Source of the DNA: Ferruginibacter sp.
Lineage (GTDB): Bacteria; Bacteroidota; Bacteroidia; Chitinophagales; Chitinophagaceae
Direction: 5' to 3'
Length of the DNA: 64,000 nt
Assembly: GCA_016786725.1 (NCBI GenBank)
Contig: JAEUVU010000003.1
Location: 213,214 to 277,213 of the forward strand
Shown here in pieces: positions 35,016-44,239 of the stretch. Every line of letters starts with the position of its first letter. Positions within the stretch are counted from its first letter, which is position 1. The notes beneath the pieces are model-generated. The model was given only the letters and a program-made list of their open reading frames with translations, had not been told where the DNA came from and made no database searches. A program made the translations under genes and the position numbers.

Positions 35016-35801
35016 ATGAATACAGTAATAGTTCCGGTTGATTTTTCAGAAACATCTTTAAACGCAGCCAGATATGCCGCACAGTTACTTGCCGGGCATT
35101 ATGGGGTAACCATGATCCTCTATCACAGCTACAGCAAACCAGGGGAGTTACAAAGTGTAACCCAGGACCTTGAAAAACTGAAAGCCGGGTTGATGAATGA
35201 TCATATTGTAAAAATGGAAGTGCTGGCTCACGAAGAATCAGATTTTGTGGACGGACTTGAAAAAGCAGCACGCCACCGCAGGGCCGACCTGGTGATTATG
35301 GGTATAACCGGAAAGTCTGCCATTGCCCAGGTAATTTTTGGAAGCAATACTTTAAAAATGGCCGAAAGAAATGTTTGCCCCGTTCTGATTGTGCCGCCAA
35401 GCGCCACTTACAGCCCTATTAAAAATGTAATGCTTACATCCGACTTTAAAAATACCCTGAACACAACGCCATCTGTGCCTATCAAAGATTTTCTGGATGT
35501 ATTTAAACCACAATTGCATGTGGTGAATGTTGACAACGAGCATTATATTTCATTAACTGAAAATTACGAAGCAGAAAAGCAGCAATTAAAGCAAATGTTT
35601 GCCGAGTATAACCCTGAGTTTTATTTTATGCGGTTGTTTGATGTGGACGAAGCAATCAACTTATTTGCCGAAAGCAGGAACATTGACCTGATCATCGCTA
35701 TACAGAAGAACCGCTCGTTTATTGGTAAACTGTTAAACGGCAGCAGAACAAAAACATTGACCTATCATAGCAAAATGCCTATCATGATTATGCATGAGTA
35801 A
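35016..35801 (+). CDS. Two-domain universal stress protein
   Basis: 261 residues; ATG at 35016 preferred over the TTG at 34986, which lies within the promoter. Two tandem Usp folds: the first (about 1-140) has the nucleotide loop GITGKSAIAQVIFGSNT, with G..G then G(S) spacing typical of ATP-binding Usp; the second (about 150-261) is degenerate. Cytoplasmic stress protein of unknown specific role. Single gene ended by a strong terminator. Confidence 0.88.
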   Translation: MNTVIVPVDFSETSLNAARYAAQLLAGHYGVTMILYHSYSKPGELQSVTQDLEKLKAGLMNDHIVKMEVLAHEESDFVDGLEKAARHRRADLVIMGITGKSAIAQVIFGSNTLKMAERNVCPVLIVPPSATYSPIKNVMLTSDFKNTLNTTPSVPIKDFLDVFKPQLHVVNVDNEHYISLTENYEAEKQQLKQMFAEYNPEFYFMRLFDVDEAINLFAESRNIDLIIAIQKNRSFIGKLLNGSRTKTLTYHSKMPIMIMHE

Positions 35802-35818
35802 AAGAATATAAATTGAAA

Positions 35819-35848
35819 AAGTCCCCGTTAAAAAACGGGGATTTTTTT
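35819..35848 (+). terminator. Terminator after the universal stress gene
   Basis: Perfect stem CCCCGTT / AACGGGG with a 4-A loop, then a run of T. It sits just before the convergent THEP1-like gene. Confidence 0.85.
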
Positions 35849-35849
35849 G

Positions 35850-36338
35850 TCAGGGAATATCAGCAAGCCTATGAATAACCTGGCAATCTTCAATCTTAAA
35901 AAAAGTGATTACTTCCTCACACAAACTTTCACGTACAGTAATTAATAAGTTGCCGGCTGTCTTTTCATTCTCAAAAAATTCTACTGCTTTTATAATTGAT
36001 TCGTAAAACCCTTTACCTTCCAGTTCCAGCTTACCGGCTTCGTCAATAATAAGCAGGTCCGGGTTTTGCAGTAATGCTTTTGTAATGATTGCATTCCCCT
36101 TTTCAAAAGCAGCGGTATAAAAATGATACCTGCCGACAGAAGTAAGCTGCTTTTTTGTGTCGCCTGCATCGGTACACTCAATATCAAAAATTTCTTTTGT
36201 TTGCAGATCGAGAATTTTTCTGCTGCCATCCACATCGGGCATTAAAACACCGGCAATATTTTTTTGCTTATTACACCAATGCAATAATTCAGTTGTTTTA
36301 CCGCTGTGTATAGGTCTTGAAAAAATATAAATGCTCAT
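35850..36338 (-). CDS. THEP1-like nucleoside-triphosphatase
   Basis: 162 residues. P-loop SRPIHSGKTT near residue 7, then a Walker-B-like LLIIDEAGKLEL near 95, as in the NTPase_1 (THEP1) family of small P-loop phosphatases. It overlaps by 4 bases the membrane gene before it, so the two are co-translated. THEP1 hydrolyses NTPs in vitro; the cellular role is unclear. Its place next to a purine operon is notable but on the other strand. Confidence 0.75.
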   Translation of the reverse strand: MSIYIFSRPIHSGKTTELLHWCNKQKNIAGVLMPDVDGSRKILDLQTKEIFDIECTDAGDTKKQLTSVGRYHFYTAAFEKGNAIITKALLQNPDLLIIDEAGKLELEGKGFYESIIKAVEFFENEKTAGNLLITVRESLCEEVITFFKIEDCQVIHRLADIP

Positions 36339-37390
36339 AAATTATTTTCAGAAATAACCGGTTCTGAATAAATCAGTGTTGCATGGATAAGAGCAGTAAA
36401 GAAAAAATACCAGCGCCTGAAACCACTGTACAGCCTGCTTTTTTGCCAGGCAAGTGTTGTTAAATTTCTCAATACCGGCAAAAAGGATAATGTTTTTAAA
36501 ACCTCATCGCTGTACCTGCTTTGTTTTTTATGCAGGAATTTTTGAATAGCCTTTGTAAACAACGGGCCAATAAGCATATACCAGATGAGTATGGCAGATA
36601 ATGTCCAGCTGATAGTTTTTACAACAGCCAGCAAGCCTTGTTTTTTATCAGCAGCAAAAACAAAAAGCATAACCGATAAGGTGATCAATGCCCCTATTAA
36701 CAGCCATAATTTTTGATATCTTTTTTTAAAGGGTATTTTTTCAGTAGAAGTATGGTTGTTTATTCCACTTGCGGCTTGCAGGGTAAATACATTCTTTTCA
36801 GCACTGAAATTTTTAATAGTGCGGTAAGCCAGCCACGCAATAAAAAATCCCCCCGCCACATAAATAAGCAGATAGATACCAATGATCCAATAACTGCCAT
36901 TTGCAACAACGCTGCCAAATTGTTTGGTCAATAAGGTAATCATTTCATCCATTGCTTTCCAGAGAGATTTACCAAAAAATAAAGTAAGGATCAGCAGTTT
37001 TTGTATGGCCGATTCAACCATGGAAATAGTACTTAACAAAACGATACTCAAAAAATTCACTTTAATTAAACTAAATAAACCATAGCCCAGCAAAGCCTGG
37101 AAAGCAACAGCAATATAAGCAGGAACAGGTGTGTGAGGACTTACCATAGCTTTTACGATCAGCACGATCATGGCGCTTTTTAAAACATGCTTATAGTTTT
37201 TTTCAGAAATGCCGGCAATAAGGCTGATCATAATAACTGCCATACCACCAACCAGCAAACCGGTAAAAGGAATTTGCAATGCATGCATAATGCCCCCTAA
37301 ACCGCTTTCGGTAAAAGCCCACAATGCAGTAAGCCGCTGTACGGCATTTGCTTTCTGTTCTTTGGTTAGATAGTTATTTTGAACGATCAT
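36335..37390 (-). CDS. Multi-pass membrane protein of unknown family
   Basis: 351 residues from the ATG at 37390; a TTG codon just upstream is also in frame. About eight transmembrane segments, with the last 75 residues amphipathic and basic (KAIQKFLHKKQSRYSDEVLKTL). I recognise no transporter family. It is translationally coupled to the THEP1-like NTPase, so a membrane protein plus cytosolic NTPase unit is likely. A -7 element (TATATTTG, 37396-37403 on the minus strand) lies 5 bases before the ATG. Confidence 0.6.
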   Translation of the reverse strand: MIVQNNYLTKEQKANAVQRLTALWAFTESGLGGIMHALQIPFTGLLVGGMAVIMISLIAGISEKNYKHVLKSAMIVLIVKAMVSPHTPVPAYIAVAFQALLGYGLFSLIKVNFLSIVLLSTISMVESAIQKLLILTLFFGKSLWKAMDEMITLLTKQFGSVVANGSYWIIGIYLLIYVAGGFFIAWLAYRTIKNFSAEKNVFTLQAASGINNHTSTEKIPFKKRYQKLWLLIGALITLSVMLFVFAADKKQGLLAVVKTISWTLSAILIWYMLIGPLFTKAIQKFLHKKQSRYSDEVLKTLSFLPVLRNLTTLAWQKSRLYSGFRRWYFFFTALIHATLIYSEPVISENNL

Positions 37391-37395
37391 CAATG

Positions 37396-37403
37396 CAAAT
37401 ATA
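37396..37403 (-). promoter_or_regulatory. -7 element for the membrane/NTPase pair
   Basis: TATATTTG on the minus strand, 5 bases before the ATG at 37390. The rest of the 37404-37569 gap shows no confident promoter for the plus-strand purine operon. Confidence 0.45.
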
Positions 37404-37569
37404 ACAGAGGTTCAGCAAGCATTAAAGCATATCAGATGTTATTTGTTTGCGTAAAGGCAATTTGTTATTTTTAGTATGCTAAGTTTTTTGCTGCTTGCTG
37501 CTGCATATGATCCCGAGTCGAATAAGGGATTGTATTTGCAACTGCATATATAGCCACTCAAAAATATAA

Positions 37570-38049
37570 ATGATGAACAAAGGTCTTTCTGAATTTATGA
37601 TGGAAGCGATCCGGCTTTCTGTAAGCAATGTAGAAGAAGGAGCTGGCGGCCCTTTTGGCTGTGTTGTGGTTAAAGAGGGTAAAATAATTGCACGTGGAGT
37701 AAACCAGGTTACCACAAGCAATGATCCTACCGCACATGCCGAAATAGTGGCGATCAGGAATGCATGTGCTGCTTTAAACACTTTTCAATTAGATGGCTGT
37801 GATATTTATGCAAGTTGCGAACCATGCCCTATGTGCCTGGGCGCTATTTACTGGGCAAGGCCCGATAAACTTTTTTACGCCAATTCAAAAGAAGATGCTG
37901 CAGCAATACAGTTTGATGACCAGTTTATTTATGAAGAAATAGCAAAGCCGGTTGAAGAAAGAAAATTATTTACGCAACAGATTTTAAGGGATGCTGCCCT
38001 GGAGGCATTTAAAAAATGGACTGAGAGTACAATTAAAAAAGAATATTAA
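37570..38049 (+). CDS. guaD: Guanine deaminase
   Basis: 159 residues of the cytidine-deaminase fold. Zinc ligands are visible: HAE (His56) and PCPMC (Cys86, Cys89), with Glu58 as proton shuttle. The C-terminal FDDQFIYEEIAKP motif is that of Bacillus-type guanine deaminase rather than TadA. It turns guanine into xanthine and is the first gene of the purine catabolic operon; its stop overlaps the xdhA start (TAATG). Other nucleoside-base substrates are possible. Confidence 0.85.
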   Translation: MMNKGLSEFMMEAIRLSVSNVEEGAGGPFGCVVVKEGKIIARGVNQVTTSNDPTAHAEIVAIRNACAALNTFQLDGCDIYASCEPCPMCLGAIYWARPDKLFYANSKEDAAAIQFDDQFIYEEIAKPVEERKLFTQQILRDAALEAFKKWTESTIKKEY

Positions 38050-39479
38050 TGGTACAGTTCATACTCAATGATAAACTGGTGAATGCTGAACAGGCTTCGG
38101 GAAGTACGGTGCTGGACTATATACGTTACTACAAAAGACTGGTGGGTACAAAGATCGGCTGCAGGGAGGGAGATTGCGGAGCCTGTACCATTCTGGTTGG
38201 CGATTTTGAGAATGATAAGTTGGTATATCGCTCTATGACAAGCTGTTTGACGCCGCTTGGTAATGCTCATGGAAAACATATTCTTTCGGTAGAAGGAGTT
38301 AACATGAAGGAATTGAGCCCGGTGCAACAGGCAATGGTTGATACAAACGGAACCCAGTGCGGATTTTGTACCATAGGTTTTGTAATGTCATTAACCGGTT
38401 TTGTTTTGAACGATACAGCAAAGCAATACGAAGATGCTGTTAAAGCTATTGACGGAAATATCTGCAGGTGCACAGGTTATAAATCAATCGAAAGAGCGGC
38501 AGCAATTCTTTCTGAAAAAGTAAATGCTAAACCAGAGCAGGAAACCATTGCCTGGCTGGTTGAAAATAATTTCATCCCCGAATATTTTTTGCAGATAAAA
38601 GAACGGCTTAAACACCTTAGAGAAACAATTGCAATTGAATCAAAGGCAATAAATCCCGTAATACAAAAATTGGTAATTGGCGGTGGGACCGACCTTGTTG
38701 TGCAAAAAGCCTTAACAGTAAAAAAAGCAAGTGTAGAACACTTATTTGATACCAGCCATTTACAGGAAATTAAATTTGAGAACGGCCAGATACAAGTTGG
38801 CGCTGCGGTAACGGTAACGGCTTTTGCAGAATCAAAATTGATACAAGATCATTTCCCTGGGTTGAAAAAATACATGAAACTTATTTCCTCCACTCCCATC
38901 CGCAACATGGCAACCATGGCCGGCAACCTGGTGAATGCCTCTCCAATAGGCGACATGAGCATTTTCTTCCTGGCGCTTGACAGCGGAATCGTACTGAACA
39001 GAAATGATTCAAGAAGAACCATCAGGCTGAGAGATTTTTATAAAGCATACAAACAAACAGATAAAGCGGCGGATGAAATCATTGAGAAAATAATTTTTAC
39101 ACCACCCACAAAAGGTAGTTTCAATTTTGAAAAGGTTAGCAAGCGTACCCACCTGGATATTGCCAGCGTAAACTCAGCCTGCCAATTGCAAATGAATGAA
39201 GATAACAGCATAAAAGAAATTCATCTTTCTGCCGGAGGTGTAGCACCCTTTCCAAAATATCTTGCAGAAACCTGTTCTTTTTTGAAAGCAAAAAAAATTA
39301 CCGATGAAATAGTACAAGAAGCAATTATAATAATGAACCAGGAAGTTGCACCCATCAGCGATGCAAGAGGAACAGCGTACTATAAAAAATTATTATTAAG
39401 ACAATTGTTTCTGGCGCACCTACAGCTAATTGAGCAAAGAGCAAATGCATCAATAAAAAATATTTTACAGCTTTCATAA
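38049..39479 (+). CDS. xdhA: Xanthine dehydrogenase small subunit (2Fe-2S and FAD)
   Basis: 476 residues. The N-terminal 2Fe-2S domain has C38..GDCGAC and a second helical set CGFC..CRC (about 108-145). The FAD domain (from about 200) has IGGGTD and the TPIRNMATMAGNLVNASPIGDMS motif. It takes electrons from the molybdenum subunit encoded next and passes them to NAD or another acceptor. One base overlaps guaD; xdhB begins 3 bases after the stop. Confidence 0.93.
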   Translation: MVQFILNDKLVNAEQASGSTVLDYIRYYKRLVGTKIGCREGDCGACTILVGDFENDKLVYRSMTSCLTPLGNAHGKHILSVEGVNMKELSPVQQAMVDTNGTQCGFCTIGFVMSLTGFVLNDTAKQYEDAVKAIDGNICRCTGYKSIERAAAILSEKVNAKPEQETIAWLVENNFIPEYFLQIKERLKHLRETIAIESKAINPVIQKLVIGGGTDLVVQKALTVKKASVEHLFDTSHLQEIKFENGQIQVGAAVTVTAFAESKLIQDHFPGLKKYMKLISSTPIRNMATMAGNLVNASPIGDMSIFFLALDSGIVLNRNDSRRTIRLRDFYKAYKQTDKAADEIIEKIIFTPPTKGSFNFEKVSKRTHLDIASVNSACQLQMNEDNSIKEIHLSAGGVAPFPKYLAETCSFLKAKKITDEIVQEAIIIMNQEVAPISDARGTAYYKKLLLRQLFLAHLQLIEQRANASIKNILQLS

Positions 39480-39482
39480 AGT

Positions 39483-41759
39483 ATGGATAATACGATTGGC
39501 AATATAGATGCAGCTAACCATGTAACAGGCCGGTCCATTTACGTGGATGATATACCTGTTATGGAAGGTATGTTGTATGTAAAGGTTTTTGATTCGCCGA
39601 TTGCTCACGGAAGAATAACAAGCATTGATTTTTCTGCTGCGGAGCAAATGGAAGGCATAGTAAAAATATTATCTTATAAAGATATACCGGGCGAAAACCA
39701 GATTGGTGGTATTATACCCGACGAACCTTTGCTTGCTGATAACGAAGTTCATTTTCGTGGACAACCCATTTTATTAATTGTGGCAGAAAATGAAGATGCT
39801 GCTGAAGAAGCAATCAAGGAAATTAAAATTGAGATTGAACTACTGCCTGTAATTACCGATCCAAGAATGGCATTTGCGCAGGGTAAATTATTAAGTCCTT
39901 CAAGAAAATTTGTAAAAGGAGATGTGAGTGAATCTTTTGCTGCATGCAAATATATCTTTGAAGGAACTACAGAATCTGGCGGGCAGGAACAATTGTACCT
40001 GGAAACACAGGGCGCTTATGCCTATCCAACAGAACACGATAGTGTAAAAATATTTTCATCCACCCAGGGGCCAACACAAGTGCAGCGAACGGTTGCAAGG
40101 GTGCTGGGTGTTGGTATGAACAAAGTAGAAGTAGATGTACCACGCCTTGGCGGCGGCTTTGGCGGCAAAGAAGACCAGGCTTCTGCATGGGGAGCTTTTG
40201 CGGCAATGGTTGCCTGGATATTAAAGCGGCCGGCAAAATGTATCCCCCACCGTATGGAAGATATGCGGATGACGGGTAAAAGAAATCCTTACAGCAGCGA
40301 TTATAAAATTGGGCTGGATGAAAATTTAAACATCATTGCTTATGAAGCAACATTTTATCAGAATGGTGGTGCGGCGGCTGACCTTTCTCCTGCAATTTTA
40401 GAACGTACTTTATTTCATGCAACCAACAGCTACAATATTCCGCATGTTTTTGTAACAGCACATTCGTGCAAAACCAACCTGCCGCCAAATACAGCCTTTC
40501 GGGGTTTTGGAGGTCCACAGGGAATGTTTGTAATAGAGGCGGCAATTGATCATGCAGCAAAAAAATTAAATGTTGAAGTAGATATTATCCAGCGAAAAAA
40601 TATGATAGATAACGGTGATGAATTTCCTTACGGGCAAATTGTAAAAGAATGCCAGGCTAAAAATTGCTGGGACGAAGCAACCGATATATACAACATTGAA
40701 TCTGTGAAGAAAGAAGTGGCATGGTTCAATCAACAAAACGGGTTTTATAAAAAAGGAATTTCGCTGATGCCGGTTTGCTTTGGCATTTCCTTTACCAATA
40801 CCATGATGAACCAGGCCCGTGCATTGGTACATGTATATAGTGATGGAACGGTAGGAGTAAGCACCGGCGCTGTGGAAATGGGACAGGGTGTAAATTCAAA
40901 AATGCTGCAGGTTGCTGCAACTTGTTTTGGAATATCTCCTGGTAAAATAAAATTAGAAACAACCAATACAACCCGTGTTGCCAATACATCACCATCTGCA
41001 GCAAGCTCAACCGCTGATCTCAATGGCAAAGCATTGTTGGATGCCTGCAATCAAATTAAAGAACGGTTATTTTCATTTATAAAAACGGAATTAACAGATA
41101 ATGAAGATGAAACCATCGAAATAAAAAATGAAGTGGTTTACATAAATGATGAGGCTTCCATCTTTAATTGGAAGAATTTGATACAGCAGGCTTTTATAAA
41201 GCGCATAAACCTGAGTGCAAAAGGCCATTATGCAACGCCTATTATCAACTTTGATAAAACAATTGAGAAAGGGCACCCTTTTGCTTATCATGTGTATGGC
41301 ACCGCATTAACCGAAGTAACTGTGGATTGTTTGCGTGGTACTTACGAAGTTGATTCTGTAAAAGTAGTACATGATTTTGGCAGCAGTATGAACCGGGCTG
41401 TTGATCTTGGCCAATGCGAAGGCGGCATTGTGCAGGGCATTGGCTGGATGACAATGGAAGAAGTAATTTATAATGAAGAAGGAAAATTATTATCCAATGC
41501 ATTGTCAACTTATAAAATTCCCGATATCTATTCTGTTCCAAAAATACTTGACATAAAATTTTTAAACACAGATGGAAATGATATGGCCATCTTTAAATCG
41601 AAAGCTGTGGGCGAACCCCCGCTGATGTACGGCATTGGGGCTTATTTTGCAATCCGTAATGCAGTGCTTGCTTTTAATCCTGATGCTGATATAGCTTACA
41701 ATGCCCCCATAACACCTGAAAAGGTTTTGATGGGTTTGTACAACCCCTTCAGCGGTTAA
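39483..41759 (+). CDS. xdhB: Xanthine dehydrogenase molybdenum subunit
   Basis: 758 residues of the xanthine-oxidase family. Motifs seen: RLGGGFGGKED (cofactor loop), PPNTAFRGFGGPQGM (substrate Arg), the GAVEMGQGVNSKM stretch, and the catalytic Glu in GEPPLMYGIGAYFA near the end. It hydroxylates hypoxanthine to xanthine and xanthine to urate. The maturation factor XdhC is encoded at the end of the same operon. Confidence 0.95.
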   Translation: MDNTIGNIDAANHVTGRSIYVDDIPVMEGMLYVKVFDSPIAHGRITSIDFSAAEQMEGIVKILSYKDIPGENQIGGIIPDEPLLADNEVHFRGQPILLIVAENEDAAEEAIKEIKIEIELLPVITDPRMAFAQGKLLSPSRKFVKGDVSESFAACKYIFEGTTESGGQEQLYLETQGAYAYPTEHDSVKIFSSTQGPTQVQRTVARVLGVGMNKVEVDVPRLGGGFGGKEDQASAWGAFAAMVAWILKRPAKCIPHRMEDMRMTGKRNPYSSDYKIGLDENLNIIAYEATFYQNGGAAADLSPAILERTLFHATNSYNIPHVFVTAHSCKTNLPPNTAFRGFGGPQGMFVIEAAIDHAAKKLNVEVDIIQRKNMIDNGDEFPYGQIVKECQAKNCWDEATDIYNIESVKKEVAWFNQQNGFYKKGISLMPVCFGISFTNTMMNQARALVHVYSDGTVGVSTGAVEMGQGVNSKMLQVAATCFGISPGKIKLETTNTTRVANTSPSAASSTADLNGKALLDACNQIKERLFSFIKTELTDNEDETIEIKNEVVYINDEASIFNWKNLIQQAFIKRINLSAKGHYATPIINFDKTIEKGHPFAYHVYGTALTEVTVDCLRGTYEVDSVKVVHDFGSSMNRAVDLGQCEGGIVQGIGWMTMEEVIYNEEGKLLSNALSTYKIPDIYSVPKILDIKFLNTDGNDMAIFKSKAVGEPPLMYGIGAYFAIRNAVLAFNPDADIAYNAPITPEKVLMGLYNPFSG

Positions 41760-41802
41760 CAACCCTGACGGCGGTTGATCAGAAAGGTTAACCTGATTTA
41801 AT

Positions 41803-43152
41803 TTGAACAAAACAAAAAAAATATACAGTAACCGTTGCTGGGTTGATGGAAAACTTCAGCCGGCGACTGTTTGCATGGAAAACAGTGTCATCTCCGAAAT
41901 TCATTTTAAAAAACTTGATGAAGCAGAAAATGCTGACAACAATATTTTAATGCCCGGCATTATTGATGCACATGTACACATCAACGAACCTGGTAGAACG
42001 GACTGGGAAGGTTTTGATACGGCAACACAGGCTGCTGCTGCCGGAGGAATAACCACCCTTGTTGATATGCCATTGAATGCAAACCCGGTTACAACAACAG
42101 TAAAAGCATTTAATGAAAAGCTGAGAGCATCAAAAAATAAAATGCATGTTAATGTTGGTTTTTATGGAGGATTGATCCCGGGTAATAAAAATGATCTGGA
42201 AGAATTAATGCAAGCCGGCGTTTTGGGTATCAAATGTTTTCTTACACATTCAGGTATTGATGAGTTTCCAAATGTAAGTGAAAAGCACATTCATGAAGCG
42301 ATGCCCATCATTGCAAAATATGGTTTGCCTTTGCTGGCGCATTGCGAACTGGAGAGCGAATGTGAAAATGATCTGGCTGCTCATCCAACAAACTATAAAT
42401 CTTACCTGACCAGCCGGCCAAAGCAATGGGAGAATGATGCGATTGATCTGATGATAAAACTTTGCCGTAAACACAGTTGTAAAACACATATTGTACATGT
42501 TTCATCTGCAGAGGTATTAATAAAAATTCAGCAGGCAAAAGCCGATGGCTTGCCTTTAACTGCCGAAACCTGTGCTCATTATATTTATTTTAACGCTGAA
42601 AGTATTCCGGATGCAGATTGTTTGTATAAATGTGCGCCACCCATACGTGAGAAAGAAAATAATGAGCAGTTGAAAGACGCATTGGCAAAAGATGTTCTGG
42701 ATTTCATCGCAACCGATCATTCTCCGGCACCACCCGATATAAAAGAATTGCAGACCGGTAACTTGCAAAAAGCCTGGGGAGGCATTGCAGGGTTGCAATT
42801 CTTATTGCCGGCATCCTGGACAGCCATGAAAGAAAAAATTTCTCTTGAAAAATTCATTCCTTTGCTTACAGAGAACCCGGCAAAATTTTTACAGATTGAA
42901 GACAGAAAAGGAAAGATTGTTGTTGGCTATGATGCAGACCTGGTTGTATGGAATCCAGATGAGGAATTTGAAGTGAAACCAGAAGATATTTTGCATCGCT
43001 ATAATTGTTCTCCATACAACGGAAAAAAATTATCCGGCACCACACAACAAACAATTGTAAATGGAATTACAGTTTTTAGTAAAGGTGAAATCGTTAATAA
43101 ACAACAGAAGAATGGTAAAGTTATCTTGAGTAAACAAATAAACTATGCATAA
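41803..43152 (+). CDS. allB: Allantoinase
   Basis: 449 residues of the cyclic amidohydrolase family. Metal ligands: HVHINEPG (His57, His59), the carbamylated-Lys motif GIKCFLTH, HCELE, HIVHVSS and the catalytic FIATDHSPAP. The genomic place between xdhB and allantoicase supports allantoinase rather than dihydroorotase. It opens allantoin to allantoate. No ATG precedes the conserved start; the frame begins with TTG at 41803. Confidence 0.9.
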   Translation: MNKTKKIYSNRCWVDGKLQPATVCMENSVISEIHFKKLDEAENADNNILMPGIIDAHVHINEPGRTDWEGFDTATQAAAAGGITTLVDMPLNANPVTTTVKAFNEKLRASKNKMHVNVGFYGGLIPGNKNDLEELMQAGVLGIKCFLTHSGIDEFPNVSEKHIHEAMPIIAKYGLPLLAHCELESECENDLAAHPTNYKSYLTSRPKQWENDAIDLMIKLCRKHSCKTHIVHVSSAEVLIKIQQAKADGLPLTAETCAHYIYFNAESIPDADCLYKCAPPIREKENNEQLKDALAKDVLDFIATDHSPAPPDIKELQTGNLQKAWGGIAGLQFLLPASWTAMKEKISLEKFIPLLTENPAKFLQIEDRKGKIVVGYDADLVVWNPDEEFEVKPEDILHRYNCSPYNGKKLSGTTQQTIVNGITVFSKGEIVNKQQKNGKVILSKQINYA

Positions 43153-43160
43153 TATCGCTC

Positions 43161-43198
43161 TAAAGTCCTTCCTTTTTGGGAGGATTTAGGAGGGGCTA
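43161..43198. repeat. Single-hairpin relative of the GC-rich MITE-like family
   Basis: AGTCCTTCCTTTTTGGGAGGATTTAGGAGGGGCT in the allB-alc spacer, one hairpin and one outer inverted pair, lacking the AT-rich core. Confidence 0.5.
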
Positions 43199-43210
43199 AA
43201 ACGCAGTACA

Positions 43211-44236
43211 ATGGGTTTTGAAAAAGTAAAAGAAATAATTAAAGAAGCACCGGCTTTTACACAGTTAACAGACCTTGCAGCAGAAAGGCTGGGCGGAAAA
43301 GTATTGTTTGCAACAGATGATTTTTTTGCAGAAAAGGAAAACCTCATCAAACCAACAAGAGGGATTTTTATCACCGATAAATATACCGACCGTGGCAAAT
43401 GGATGGACGGCTGGGAGAGCCGCCGCAAACGAACTGCCGGCCATGACTGGGCTGTTATTCAACTTGCAACTCCCGGAAAAATTACCGGTTTTGATATTGA
43501 TACAAATTTTTTCCTGGGCAATCACCCCCCCCATGCATCAATTGAAGCTGTTTACCTGTTAGATGCCGACCCTGTAAAAGACTGGGATGTGGTTGACTGG
43601 AAAGAAATTTTACCCCAATCACACTTAGATGCAGGGTCTCAAAACTTTTATGAAAGCAACAGCAATGATATATTCACACATATCCGTTTGCATATATATC
43701 CCGATGGCGGTGTTGCAAGGCTAAGAGTTTATGGAGAAGTTTTTAAGAATTGGAATGCAGTTGCTGATGATGAAGAGATTGATCTTGCCGCTGCAATCAA
43801 CGGCGGCAAAGCCGTTGCATGCAACGATATGTTCTTTAGCGCTATGGGTAATCTTATAATGCCAGGCCGTGGTGTTAACATGGGCGATGGCTGGGAAACA
43901 AAACGCAACCGTACACCCGGCAACCGTGACTGGGTGATTTTAAAACTGGCAACACCGGGAACTATTGAACGAATACTTGTTGATACCTGCCATTTTAAAG
44001 GTAACTATCCCGATCGTTGTTCTGTCGAAACCTGCTTTGCAAATAAGGATGAAGATGTTTTGAATAATACTGTTGAATGGAAGATGCTGTTAAATCAACA
44101 AAGGTTAAGTGCAGACAATGAGCATTTATTTGTAAAAGAAATTAATGATGTTGGCGTAGCAACGCATGTGCGTTTAAATATTTTTCCCGATGGTGGTATA
44201 AGCCGCCTGCGTTTATTTGGTAAGAAAAAAGCATAG
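43211..44236 (+). CDS. alc: Allantoicase
   Basis: 341 residues made of two homologous beta-sandwich repeats, each with the FF..(K/G)(E)NLI.P.RG...GWE(S/T)(R)(K)R pattern (about residues 38-75 and 205-240). It splits allantoate to ureidoglycolate and urea. Length is normal. It follows allB after a 58-base spacer with a short repeat. No urease or ureidoglycolate lyase is recognised in the window. Confidence 0.93.
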   Translation: MGFEKVKEIIKEAPAFTQLTDLAAERLGGKVLFATDDFFAEKENLIKPTRGIFITDKYTDRGKWMDGWESRRKRTAGHDWAVIQLATPGKITGFDIDTNFFLGNHPPHASIEAVYLLDADPVKDWDVVDWKEILPQSHLDAGSQNFYESNSNDIFTHIRLHIYPDGGVARLRVYGEVFKNWNAVADDEEIDLAAAINGGKAVACNDMFFSAMGNLIMPGRGVNMGDGWETKRNRTPGNRDWVILKLATPGTIERILVDTCHFKGNYPDRCSVETCFANKDEDVLNNTVEWKMLLNQQRLSADNEHLFVKEINDVGVATHVRLNIFPDGGISRLRLFGKKKA

Positions 44237-44239
44237 TTG

